Shown piece by piece: positions 27,280-35,963 of a stretch of DNA of 64,000 nucleotides (position 1 is the stretch's first letter; every line of letters starts with the position of its first letter). The stretch spans positions 4,357,501-4,421,500 of the forward strand of contig NZ_AP018449.1 of assembly GCF_003966895.1 (NCBI RefSeq), read 5' to 3'. A program made the translations under genes and the position numbers. The stretch comes from Methylomusa anaerophila. Lineage in GTDB: Bacteria; Bacillota; Negativicutes; Sporomusales; Sporomusaceae. The notes under the pieces are model-generated. The model made no database searches. It worked only from the letters and a program-made list of their open reading frames with translations, and was not told the DNA's origin.

Positions 27280-27519
27280 ATATTCCTCATGGCAAAGTTG
27301 CGAAACGTCTATCCTAACCTGATGCGCTTGGAGTACGACAACAGGCGCACACAGGCAGCGAGTTCTCTCGAAACCGTAGCGTCCACGGAAAAGAAAACGC
27401 CCTCTCAGCTATTCGGGGAACTGTTCGAAATGCAAAACGGGCAGCCGATGAGCGAAGAGCAATCGAAATACGTTACAAACCTGTTCAACGAAATCTGGGA
27501 GGTGGTGGCGAACTCATGA
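27280..27519 (+). pseudogene. sbcD: C-terminal scrap of SbcD nuclease
   Basis: Only the last 77 residues or so remain (KLRNVYPNLMRLEYDNRRTQ, ending WEVVANS), matching the C-terminus of SbcD. The whole metallophosphatase nuclease domain is missing, replaced by the prophage remnant. The stop overlaps the sbcC start (ATGA), as in intact sbcDC operons. Confidence 0.8.
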
Positions 27520-29944
27520 GACCTCTCAAACTGACGATGTCCGCCTTTGGCTGTTATGCAGACAAATAAACTGTTGATTTTGAAACGCTTGGCAATGAGG
27601 GGCTATACCTCATCACCGGCGATACTGGAGCGGGAAAGACAACGATATTCGATGCCATCACCTTCGCTCTCTACGGAGAAACGAGCGGAGATAACAGGAA
27701 AGCAGAGATGCTTACAAAACCTTTCAAGACCGGGTTAAGAAGGACGCGAACGGACTCGTCGCGGAAATTAAAGAGCAAAGGCGCAGCTATGAATATACCC
27801 TTGGTAATGTCCAAGTAGATGCGAGTGACTATGAAAGCACGCAAAAGCTGTCCGATGCCAGGTCGGGGCTTGTATTGGCGGAAGATGTCATCGAGTGGCT
27901 GACACAGATTATTTCTGCCGACAATGAAGCGTTCGCTGCAAATGAGAAACTGCTGGAAGAAGTCGGTGTTAAGCTGGCTGAAATAAACCAGAGGGTCGGA
28001 CAAGCGGAGCAAGATAAGAAAGCGCGTGACACTTTGAAAGCGGCGCAAGACCGTCTCCCGTCAGAGACGCTGGGTCTGAACGAGGCTGAATCAGCTTTGA
28101 ATGCAGGGAAAGCAAAACTGCCCGAATGTGAGGTCGTAAAATCGCAAATTGCTGAAATAGAACGATCGTTGCCTAAGTATCAGGAACTGCAAAATCTTAT
28201 CGATACGATTAAGGCAAACGTGGAAAAGCTATCTGTCGAAAAGCAAAATGTTGAAGACTTACAAAAGCAGCAAATCTCCGATACATCTGCCCTTGAGGCC
28301 GCAAAGGCGGAACTCAAGTCTTTAGCGGATGCCGAAGTCAAAGCCGAAACATTGCGTAGCCAACAAGAAAAACTGACCGCAAAGCAGAGCAGCCTTGGCG
28401 CGTTTACCGCTTCGCTCGATGGTTATAGCAGAATACGCTCTGAACTCAAAGCGGCACACGACGACTATACTGCAAAGTCTACAATTGCAAAGACTAAGCG
28501 GGATGAATATGAAACTCTGAACAAGGCTTACCTGGACGAGCAAGCTGGGATATTGGCGGTAGAACTAATAGATGGGCAACCCTGCCCAGTTTGCGGCTCA
28601 ATCGAACAATCCTACACCTGCGGTTTTATCCGTCAAGGCTCCTACAAAGGCGGTGCTTGATAATGCAAAGAAAGCCGCAGAAACCCGCAGAATCAGAAGC
28701 AACTACTGCCAGCGGCTTGGCAAGCAATTTGAAAGGGCAAAGCGGCACAAAGCGAGATGAAATCACCGCCACAGCAACAACACTATTGGGAGACACTTCG
28801 TTCGACGAGATACCGCAGGTTTTGGAGAGCGCGCTAACTGAGATTAAAACAGAACTTGTGGGAATCATCGAACAACTCGCTGAACAGGAGAAAAGAACGG
28901 CTCGTAAAAAGGAACTTGACAAAGCGATACCTGCTTCTGAGAGTAACCTTGTCAAAATCGGTGAGGCGCTGGGCAAGTCCAAGGAGCAAGTCGCTGCTCT
29001 GACCACACAGATAGACTCCGACGACAAAGCAAGAGAAAAGCAGGCTGCGGAACTCAAATTCAAGAATGAGGCCGATGCCAAAGCGGAAATCTCCACGCTC
29101 AATGGAAAGAAAAAAGGCTACGAGGATGCCCTCCAATCATTACCAGACCACATATGATACAGCAAAAATGAAGGCAGACGGCACGGCAACGGAGATACAG
29201 ACGTTACAAGCACAGCTTGCCGATTCGCAGCCGCTGGATTTAGATGCGCTAAAACAAGAAAAGGACTCCACCGAAAGCGCACAGCGTAGCTTGAGCGAAA
29301 GTAACCGTGTTGTCAGCACTCGTAAGTCCGCTAACCAAACCGCGCTGAATGCCATTAACAAAACGGCAAAAACTATCATCGAACTCGAAGCCCGTTACAA
29401 GTGGTTGAAAGAAATCTCCGACACGGCAAACGGAGATATTAGCGGCAAGGAAAAAATCAAACTGGAAACCTATATCCAAGCTGCGTACTTCGACAGGATA
29501 ATTGCACGGGCGAATCTTCGACTACTGCAGATGTCAAACAGCCAGTTCGAGTTAAAGCGGCGGGATGTAAGCGGCAAGCAGGGACAAAGCGGGTTAGACT
29601 TGAATGTTATCGACCACTACAACGGTACGGAGCGTGATGCTAAAACACTCTCAGGTGGTGAGTCGTTCATCGCCGCACTGTCGCTTGCACTCGGCCTTTC
29701 CGACGAGATACAGAACAATGCCGGAGGCATACGGCTTGACTCGATGTTCGTTGATGAGGGCTTTGATTCATTAGACGATACAAAGCTGTCGCAAGCAATG
29801 CAGGCGTTGATGAATATATCGCAGACCAACCGCCTCATCGGGATAATATCCCACGTTTTCGGGCTTGATGAGAAAATCGGACGCAGAATCGCCGTGACCA
29901 AAGATCGCACGGGAGGAAGCAGAGCCGAGATTATCCTGAACTGA
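27516..29944 (+). pseudogene. sbcC: SbcC exonuclease subunit, decayed
   Basis: The frame starts at ATG 27516 (MRPLKLTMSAFGCYADK), hits TAA at 27567 where Gln is expected, and then shows Walker A GDTGAGKTT (about 27619-27645). Frameshifts follow near 27715, 28640 and 29150. Long coiled-coil stretches flank the zinc hook Cys-Pro-Val-Cys at 28583-28594. The C-terminal ATPase half is complete, with the signature KTLSGGESFIAALSLALGLS and Walker B SMFVDEGFDSLD. SbcC with SbcD removes hairpins and protein-blocked DNA ends. With sbcD truncated, both genes are dead here. Confidence 0.88.
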
Positions 29945-30181
29945 TGGTGAACCATAGAATGCCTACAAACCCTATAAGAATCTCCGGCATCGGCAAGAAT
30001 TTGGCTCATTTTATACGTCGGTACAATTTATTTTACCATTTACAAAACGTCATACGCCGTATTCTGGAATACTATTTTATGCAGCTTTGCGGCTATGACG
30101 GCGTAAACATCCGCAAAGGAGTTTTGGCAGATAACGATAATTTTGTGAGCAATTTATAATTATCCATTGGGAAGGGTGGCT

Positions 30182-31459
30182 ATGACCATAAAATCAGAAG
30201 AATTCAAGACCGCGATGTCCGCCGTCCGTGAGCGGATAGCTGCCGCGAAGCGGCGCGGAACACATAGCGGCTTTATTGATTACCACGGCTGCACCTCCGT
30301 GTGCAACGAACTTATAGCCATTCTTGAAGACGCAGGGAAAGCCGCCGAGCGTGGCGACTGCGCGTACGCCTATTCCGTTGCCGCCCTTGTTCTCGTCAAC
30401 TGCGCCAAACTTGCCGGCTCTGCCGATGACAGCGCGGGCGGCATTACCGATACGCGAAGTTATGTTGAGGGCGTTTTGAAAAAAGCTTGCTCCGGCGTGG
30501 AACGCGGCTCTGCCGAAGCTGAATTCATATTTCTCCAGTCCCTGAAAGACAGCCGGAACAAGGCGTTTGACGGTTGGGACGAATTCGCCTACGACCTGCT
30601 CCTGCCAACTGCCGAACTGGCAACTGCCAAGAATGTCAATAAGTTGTACGCTGTCCTAGATGAGTTTGACGCAAAGCTCTCTCAGAAAGAGTATTCTTCC
30701 TGGCACCAGGAAAGCGACTGTCTCGTCCGCCTTACGGCGATTACAGCGATTGACGGAGAGCAAGCCGCCGAAAAGTTCGTATCCGACAATATTCAATACG
30801 ACGGCATACGCCGTATCGCTATCTGCAACGCTCTGGATAAGAGCGATTTTCACCGTGCGGAAAGGTTGTGCCGCGACAAAATCAACTCTACTGACCGCGC
30901 CTATCACTGGACACGGGAATGGTACGATATACTTTTCGAGGTGTACTCCAAGTCCGGCGACAAAGAGCGGCGAGCAGAACTTGCGGAAGACCTGCTACTC
31001 GGCAAGCACGATACGAAATATTACACCATTCTTAAACAACTGCTTTCCGAAAAAGGCGTATGGACAACGGAGTACCCGTCGATTTTAGCAAAGCTTGCCC
31101 AGAACCTGCCATACAATATGTACATGGGCATTCTGTCCAAAGAAGGTGAAACCCGGCGATTGCTTGAACAACTTATAATCCACCCGTCCGAGATTTTCAC
31201 ATATGGTAAGCAACTGTCCACAGATTTTCCGGCAGAAACCTATGACCTCTGCCTTAACGAAATCCGCAAACAAGCTGCCGAAGCTGACAACCGTATAAAG
31301 TACAAGCAGGTCTGCGGTAATATAAAGAAGCTGTTTGATTATGGTGGCAATAATGAGGTGAGCCGCATCATTGAAGAGCTAAAAGCAAAGTATCCCCGGC
31401 GCCCTGCGATGATCGAGGAATTGGATGGATCGGCGGTAAGGCTGGCGAAGAAGAGATAA
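30182..31459 (+). CDS. Helical-repeat protein of unknown function
   Basis: 425 residues from ATG 30182, chosen for GAAGGGTGG just upstream. It is alpha-helical throughout with many Ala-rich amphipathic helices in pairs, like TPR/HEAT-type repeats. There is no signal peptide or membrane segment. The end (IIEELKAKYPRRPAMIEELD) is like the C-terminus of some SWIM zinc-finger proteins, but no Cys/His finger is present, so it may be a detached C-terminal domain. It is intact and follows the decayed sbcC gene by 237 bp. Confidence 0.65.
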   Translation: MTIKSEEFKTAMSAVRERIAAAKRRGTHSGFIDYHGCTSVCNELIAILEDAGKAAERGDCAYAYSVAALVLVNCAKLAGSADDSAGGITDTRSYVEGVLKKACSGVERGSAEAEFIFLQSLKDSRNKAFDGWDEFAYDLLLPTAELATAKNVNKLYAVLDEFDAKLSQKEYSSWHQESDCLVRLTAITAIDGEQAAEKFVSDNIQYDGIRRIAICNALDKSDFHRAERLCRDKINSTDRAYHWTREWYDILFEVYSKSGDKERRAELAEDLLLGKHDTKYYTILKQLLSEKGVWTTEYPSILAKLAQNLPYNMYMGILSKEGETRRLLEQLIIHPSEIFTYGKQLSTDFPAETYDLCLNEIRKQAAEADNRIKYKQVCGNIKKLFDYGGNNEVSRIIEELKAKYPRRPAMIEELDGSAVRLAKKR

Positions 31460-31548
31460 CTTTTCCGCGAAACTTCTATGTTGTAAAATATTTTTACTCC
31501 CTCCAAAAATTCCTTGTACTAACTGTTCTGCAATGGCTCTTAAATACC

Positions 31549-31594
31549 AAAAGTGCTTCGGCCCATATCCTCTCATGAACCGAAGCACTTTTTT
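31549..31594. terminator. Bidirectional terminator after the helical-repeat gene
   Basis: Stem AAAAGTGCTTCGG / CCGAAGCACTTTTTT with an 18-base loop, 90 bp past the stop at 31459. The bases 31600-31798 hold nothing I recognise. Confidence 0.85.
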
Positions 31595-31798
31595 AATTCT
31601 CTCCAGTGTAAAACTATTGACCGGCAAGCCCAAACTGCCAAGCTATATATTTCCACCACTATACCCCCACCCCCTCGGCGGGGCTAATTTCGTGTAGGGG
31701 GTGCCGACCCTCAACAAGTGTTCGCCCCCGTTTTGTACGTCCACGAGAACATAAAACACACTTATTAAAATTTCCCGAAATCCGCGAACCCCTAATAT

Positions 31799-32113
31799 CT
31801 ATGGGCTTTTCGCCTCTATCACCGCGACTGACTCCACATGATAAGTGTGTGGAAACATAGCCACAGCCTGAATTCCCAAGTAACAAAATCTCCTTAGGAC
31901 AATACCGCCAAATCCCTGGCGAAGGAAGCGTGTGATTGCAGGAAACAAACATACACTATGCTGCGGTTCCATGCGCATAAATGTCTCCAGAACCCAGCAG
32001 TCGCAGCCGGTGCGGGGAGAGCTTACAACGGCAGGAACCTCCCGGTTTTGATGACATTTATATGTTGATACTTCTTTCTTCAGCAGTTCAGTGTTATTCA
32101 TCTCTATTGGCAT
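31799..32113 (-). pseudogene. rlmD: C-terminal remnant of 23S rRNA uracil methyltransferase (RlmD/RumA type)
   Basis: The frame begins in EVPAVVSSPRTGCDCWVLET (the family's DPPRxGC catalytic stretch, here altered), leaves it at MEPQ, and returns with MFPHTYHVESVAVI, the family's characteristic end. In between, the neighbouring frame carries the expected FARDLAVLS. Two shifts of opposite sign therefore leave a readable but scrambled ORF. The SAM-binding part and the N-terminus are gone. It stands between the decay zone and the tRNA cluster. Confidence 0.75.
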
Positions 32114-32160
32114 TTACCTGACGAATTCTCGTTTCGCCCTTTCCATAACACTCACGAAAC

Positions 32161-32198
32161 CAAAAAAAGCCCCGCAGGCAACAAACCCGCGAAGCTTC
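32161..32198 (-). terminator. Terminator of the tRNA-Asp/Gly/Trp cluster
   Basis: On the minus strand GCTTCGCGGG pairs with CCTGCGGGGC around a short loop and is followed by TTTTTTT, 12 bases past the tRNA-Trp CCA end. Confidence 0.75.
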
Positions 32199-32207
32199 TT
32201 GGTTTCC

Positions 32208-32283
32208 TGGCAGGGGCAGTAGGACTTGAACCCACAACCAACGGTTTTGGAGACCGCTACTCTACCAATTGAGCTATACCCCT
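32208..32283 (-). tRNA. tRNA-Trp (CCA anticodon)
   Basis: The 76-nt cloverleaf starts AGGGGTATAGC and ends with encoded CCA. Anticodon CCA lies in the loop CTCCAAA, and the T-arm is GGTTCAAGTCC. It is the last gene of the Asp-Gly-Trp cluster. Confidence 0.95.
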
Positions 32284-32288
32284 ATGAT

Positions 32289-32363
32289 TGGAGCGGAAAA
32301 CGAGATTCGAACTCGCGACCCTCGCCTTGGCAAGGCGATGCTCTACCGCTGAGCTACTTCCGC
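32289..32363 (-). tRNA. tRNA-Gly (GCC anticodon)
   Basis: 75 nt starting GCGGAAGTAGCTCAG, with anticodon GCC in loop TTGCCAA, T-arm GAGTTCGAATCTC and encoded CCA. Confidence 0.95.
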
Positions 32364-32369
32364 ATTTAA

Positions 32370-32446
32370 TGGCGACCCTGAACGGATTTGAACCGTCGAT
32401 CTCCGCCGTGACAGGGCGGCATGTTAGACCGCTACACCACAGGGCC
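32370..32446 (-). tRNA. tRNA-Asp (GTC anticodon)
   Basis: 77 nt starting GGCCCTGTGGTGTAG, with anticodon GTC in loop CTGTCAC, T-arm CGGTTCAAATCCG and encoded CCA. It is the first of the three-gene cluster; the bases up to pyrE (32447-32744) show no gene. Confidence 0.95.
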
Positions 32447-32744
32447 GCTTGGCCGATATGTCCTCGACGGAATATAATATTATCATGCTTTCTGTATAAT
32501 TTCAAGACCTTTGATCGGCTATTGTTCAAAAATATTATCATATTACTCAGGATACTTCTTTGTTTTGAAGACATGCTATATAAGTGATACCCAAAACTTC
32601 TTGGCGACAGGTAATTTATACCGATAGATGATCTGGGACTGCGAAAAACTTTACACACCCTAAGTGAACTACCAAGCAAAGTAATGCTAAAACATATTGC
32701 GGCGAAATGGCGTCCTTACCGGACGATTGCCAGTTGGTATTTTT

Positions 32745-33317
32745 CTATATTTTCCGGCTGCCGCGTTTGGTGATGGGGATGCCTTTCCGGCAAAGGGGGC
32801 AGTCGTCGGATTGATAGGTTGGAACGGTGAGATTAAGCAGTGCTTTGGCCAGGATGCCAAAGTCAGCTTTACCACCGCTGCGGTTTACCAACATACCTAC
32901 GCCAACCGGCACCCCGCCGTGCTCCCGTACTACATCCAGAACTTCCTGAACCGAGCCCCCGGTAGTTACAATGTCCTCTACAATGAGTACCCGCTCTCCG
33001 GGTTTAATCACAAAACCACGCCGCAGCGTCATTTTGCCATTTTCCCGCTCGGTGAAAATGGCCCGGGTGCCAAGGGATTTTCCCACCTCATGAGCGAGAA
33101 TAATGCCCCCTGTCACAGGGCCTACCACCAACTCCACATTGTCGTTTCGATACAGTTCAGCCAGTTGCCGGCATAGCTTTTCAGTATGTTGAGGATACTG
33201 AAGAACTTGAAATTTCTCCACATATAAGGGACTATGGAGTCCCGAAGTTAATAAAAAATGTCCTTCCAAGATTGCGCCGGTATCTATAAATAGCTGGCGC
33301 ACTTCATTTTCGTCCAC
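32745..33317 (-). CDS. pyrE: Orotate phosphoribosyltransferase
   Basis: 190 residues, starting with GTG right after the pyrF stop. It joins PRPP to orotate to give OMP, step five of UMP synthesis. The PRPP loop RVLIVEDIVTTGGSVQEVLD and the early substrate stretch FLLTSGLHSPLYVEK are intact. After the normal fold, the C-terminal end carries a Cys-Pro-Leu-Cys pair, as in the longer Firmicute forms. It is the last gene of the pyr operon. Confidence 0.95.
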   Translation of the reverse strand: MDENEVRQLFIDTGAILEGHFLLTSGLHSPLYVEKFQVLQYPQHTEKLCRQLAELYRNDNVELVVGPVTGGIILAHEVGKSLGTRAIFTERENGKMTLRRGFVIKPGERVLIVEDIVTTGGSVQEVLDVVREHGGVPVGVGMLVNRSGGKADFGILAKALLNLTVPTYQSDDCPLCRKGIPITKRGSRKI

Positions 33318-34028
33318 TTACTTAGCCCCCATTTCCTGTAAAATAGCCATTGCCGCCGTTCGTGGATCATCAGCCGCCGTGATTGGCCGTCCCACTACCA
33401 GGTAATGTGCGCCGGCTGCAAGAGCAGCCGCCGGTGTTGCCACCCGGCTTTGATCATTCAACGCCGCTCCCTGTGGTCTTACACCCGGAGTAACAATTAT
33501 GAACTCTTTGCCGCAAACTTTTCGTATTTGCTCCGCTTCCTGCGGTGAAGCCACCACTCCGTCCAATCCCGCCTGCCGCGCCAGTTGCGCCAGGTGAATC
33601 ACCTGATCCCGAATACTCCGCTGGTAACCAAGAGCTGCCCATTCCGCGCCGCTAATGCTGGTCAACACCGTGACAGCTATTAATTTGGGTCTGGTCACAT
33701 TCAACTGTGCCGCCGTCTCGCTTACCGCTTTCGCCGCCGCTTGCATCATCGACAGGCCGCCAACCGCATGGACATTAAACATAGAGACGCCCAACCCGGT
33801 CAGCGCCGCGGCGCTTTGCGCCACCGTATTAGGAATGTCATGAAGCTTCAGATCCAAAAATACATCCTTGCCCTGCCTGCGCAAATAATCAACCGCCGCC
33901 GTCCCCACGTTATAAAAGAGCTGCATTCCCACTTTATAGTATCCTACAGCATCCCCCAGTAATTCAACAAGTCGCTCAACGTCATCAAGCTTGTCATAAT
34001 CCAGAGCAACGATCAATCGTTTATCCAT
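33318..34028 (-). CDS. pyrF: Orotidine 5'-phosphate decarboxylase
   Basis: 236 residues, the usual length. The catalytic DxKxxD motif is in VFLDLKLHDIPNTVAQ (about residue 60) and the phosphate-binding end is in VTPGVRP and YLVVGRPIT. It makes UMP from OMP. It is separated from pyrD by 244 bp that hold dispersed-repeat copy A; elsewhere in the operon genes nearly touch. An ATG start with moderate upstream purines is used. Confidence 0.95.
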   Translation of the reverse strand: MDKRLIVALDYDKLDDVERLVELLGDAVGYYKVGMQLFYNVGTAAVDYLRRQGKDVFLDLKLHDIPNTVAQSAAALTGLGVSMFNVHAVGGLSMMQAAAKAVSETAAQLNVTRPKLIAVTVLTSISGAEWAALGYQRSIRDQVIHLAQLARQAGLDGVVASPQEAEQIRKVCGKEFIIVTPGVRPQGAALNDQSRVATPAAALAAGAHYLVVGRPITAADDPRTAAMAILQEMGAK

Positions 34029-34094
34029 ATACTTTCACATCCTATATACCGGTTAGTTACAGTATACCTAATTGCTCAGACTTTCTAGGGCCGC

Positions 34095-34285
34095 GAACTG
34101 CTTAGAAATCGTTAGATACCGTTGCATATGAAAAAAATTTATTGCAACGAGTTTGCTAATTACGGTTCTACTATCATAGTCAGACCGTCTAGGCGTGACG
34201 AGTACTGGAACGCAAGTGTACTGGGATGTACGCTGGAGTGAAGCACGCAGGAACAACAACGCAGATGACGGTTTATAAGCAGTTC
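34095..34285. repeat. Dispersed repeat, copy A (191 bp)
   Basis: Starts GAACTGCTTAGAAATCG and ends TTTATAAGCAGTTC, sharing blocks (GTTGCATATGAAAAA, CATAGTCAGACCG, GTACGCTGGAGTGA, ACGCAGATGACGG) with copies B, C and D. This is the shortest copy, lacking the left arm of the internal hairpin. It lies between pyrD and pyrF and its right end overlaps the last codons of pyrD, supplying the TAA. Confidence 0.85.
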
Positions 34286-35199
34286 CCTACTTTACCGACG
34301 ATTTCCCCCACATGTGTAAGGCCGCGTTCCATTAGATAATCCCGTATGCCTTCGGCAACGTTCACCGCCGCATAAGGATTAATGAAATTTGCCGTTCCAA
34401 CTGACACCGCGCTCGCCCCGGCCAGAAGAAATTCAATGGCATCGGCGGCAGTCATGATCCCGCCCATACCGATAACCGGCACATGGACTGCCTGGGCTAC
34501 TTGCCATACCATTCTGACCGCTACCGGCTTGACTGCCGGACCGGATAGGCCGCCAACGGTATTCCCCAGCACCGGCTGCCAGGAATGAATATCGATAGCC
34601 ATACCAAGAAGAGTATTAATAAGGGATATGGCATCTGCACCGGCAGCCTCCACCGCTTTGGCCATAACAACAATGTCGGTGACATTAGGCGAAAGCTTGG
34701 CAATCACCGGTTTATTGGTCTTCACTCTTACTGCCCCAACTACCTGGGCGGCGCTGTCCGGGCAGGTGCCGAAGGCAATACCGCCTTGTTTCACATTGGG
34801 ACAAGAGATATTGATTTCCAGACCGGCAACGTCCGGCAGGTTTAACCTGGCAGCCAATTCACCATATTCTTCCACAGTGTTGCCGGCTATGTTCACAATA
34901 ACGGGAACCTGGGATTGCGCCAATTGGGGCAGAATCTGATTGACAAATTCTTCGACGCCGGGATTTTCCAAGCCAATGGAGTTCAACATCCCGGCCGGGG
35001 TTTCGGCAATTCGCCGCCCGCTGTTACCGGCTCTCGGAACTAAAGTAGTGCCTTTTACCACAATAGCACCTACTTGCTTTAAATCTATAAAATCAATAAA
35101 TTCCAGTCCAAAGCCAAACGTCCCGGATGCCGTCATAACCGGTGTCTTCATTTTTATGCCGGCGATCTCCACAGCAAGCATATCCTTAGCGCAGCTCAC
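34273..35199 (-). CDS. pyrD: Dihydroorotate dehydrogenase, catalytic subunit (class 1B)
   Basis: 308 residues from GTG 35199, which has GGGGAGGTG upstream and overlaps the pyrK stop; an earlier in-frame codon has no site. FMN and substrate motifs are visible: [34 protein letters not shown] with the catalytic Cys, and [20 protein letters not shown]. With PyrK it oxidises dihydroorotate using NAD. The last residues (Gly-Asn-Cys-Leu-stop) are encoded by the end of repeat copy A, so the C-terminus has been altered by that insertion. Confidence 0.95.
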   Translation of the reverse strand: MSCAKDMLAVEIAGIKMKTPVMTASGTFGFGLEFIDFIDLKQVGAIVVKGTTLVPRAGNSGRRIAETPAGMLNSIGLENPGVEEFVNQILPQLAQSQVPVIVNIAGNTVEEYGELAARLNLPDVAGLEINISCPNVKQGGIAFGTCPDSAAQVVGAVRVKTNKPVIAKLSPNVTDIVVMAKAVEAAGADAISLINTLLGMAIDIHSWQPVLGNTVGGLSGPAVKPVAVRMVWQVAQAVHVPVIGMGGIMTAADAIEFLLAGASAVSVGTANFINPYAAVNVAEGIRDYLMERGLTHVGEIVGKVGNCL

Positions 35200-35963
35200 C
35201 AAATCACCTCCCCGGCCCAAAAAACCGGTCCGTCAGTACACACCTTGCGGCGTTTTCCTCCCTGAACGGCACAAGTACAGGAAAGACACGCGCCTATACC
35301 GCAAGCCATATATTCTTCCAACGACACCTGGCAGGGTATATCAAATTCCCGGGCGATTTTAACCACACCGCTTAACATGGCCTGAGGCCCGCAGGCGTAA
35401 ATTATATCGTATTTTACTTTAGTCAATAGTTCCGGCAGCAGATCGGTTGTAAATCCCCGCCGGCCAATACTGCCGTCATCCGTAGTGATATGTGTATGTT
35501 GGCATACATTATTGAAAATATCAGGCCAGAACAGTTCTTGTTCGTTACGGCCTCCCATCAACACTTCCACAGGCCGGGGACAGAGGGTCCGCGCCAGCAT
35601 AACCAGCGGTGCAAGTCCCATACCGCCCCCGACTAACAGCGGTTTCTCTCCCTGGATACTAAAGCCGGTTCCCAAAGGGCCCATGCAATCAACAAAATCC
35701 TCGCAATCAAGTCGGGCCAGCAAAGCAGTTCCCTGACCGACAATCCTATAAATCAGCGTTATTGTTCCGGCAGCGGCATCAGCATCGGCAATACTAAACG
35801 GCCGCCGTAAAAGCGGATAGAAACTGTCAGCCACTCGCAGATGTACAAACTGTCCGGCCTGAACCTCCCTGGCAATTTCGGGGACTGACAGCTCCAGTTT
35901 CTTTACCATTCCGGTAATACTTTCCTGCCGTACAACGCTAGCCAGAACAACGGTTTTAGACAC
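35196..35963 (-). CDS. pyrK: Dihydroorotate dehydrogenase electron-transfer subunit
   Basis: 255 residues from GTG 35963, overlapping the carB stop. It has a ferredoxin-reductase-like FAD domain ([20 protein letters not shown]), an NAD-binding domain ([19 protein letters not shown]) and a C-terminal 2Fe-2S site with Cys residues in [14 protein letters not shown] and VCTDGP. It passes electrons from PyrD's FMN to NAD. Its start and end overlap both neighbours, showing tight coupling. Confidence 0.94.
   Translation of the reverse strand: MSKTVVLASVVRQESITGMVKKLELSVPEIAREVQAGQFVHLRVADSFYPLLRRPFSIADADAAAGTITLIYRIVGQGTALLARLDCEDFVDCMGPLGTGFSIQGEKPLLVGGGMGLAPLVMLARTLCPRPVEVLMGGRNEQELFWPDIFNNVCQHTHITTDDGSIGRRGFTTDLLPELLTKVKYDIIYACGPQAMLSGVVKIAREFDIPCQVSLEEYMACGIGACLSCTCAVQGGKRRKVCTDGPVFWAGEVIW

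Noticed and set aside
29944..30159. 71-codon plus-strand ORF after sbcC
   Set aside because: It has no ribosome site and no recognisable family. Its start overlaps the sbcC stop by chance.
31659..31952. 97-codon minus-strand ORF
   Set aside because: It is another frame of the rlmD remnant and only carries the frameshifted middle part of that gene.
32208..32446. tRNA 3' ends as attachment sites for the decay-zone elements
   Set aside because: No partial duplicate of any tRNA 3' end was found near 11-31 kb.
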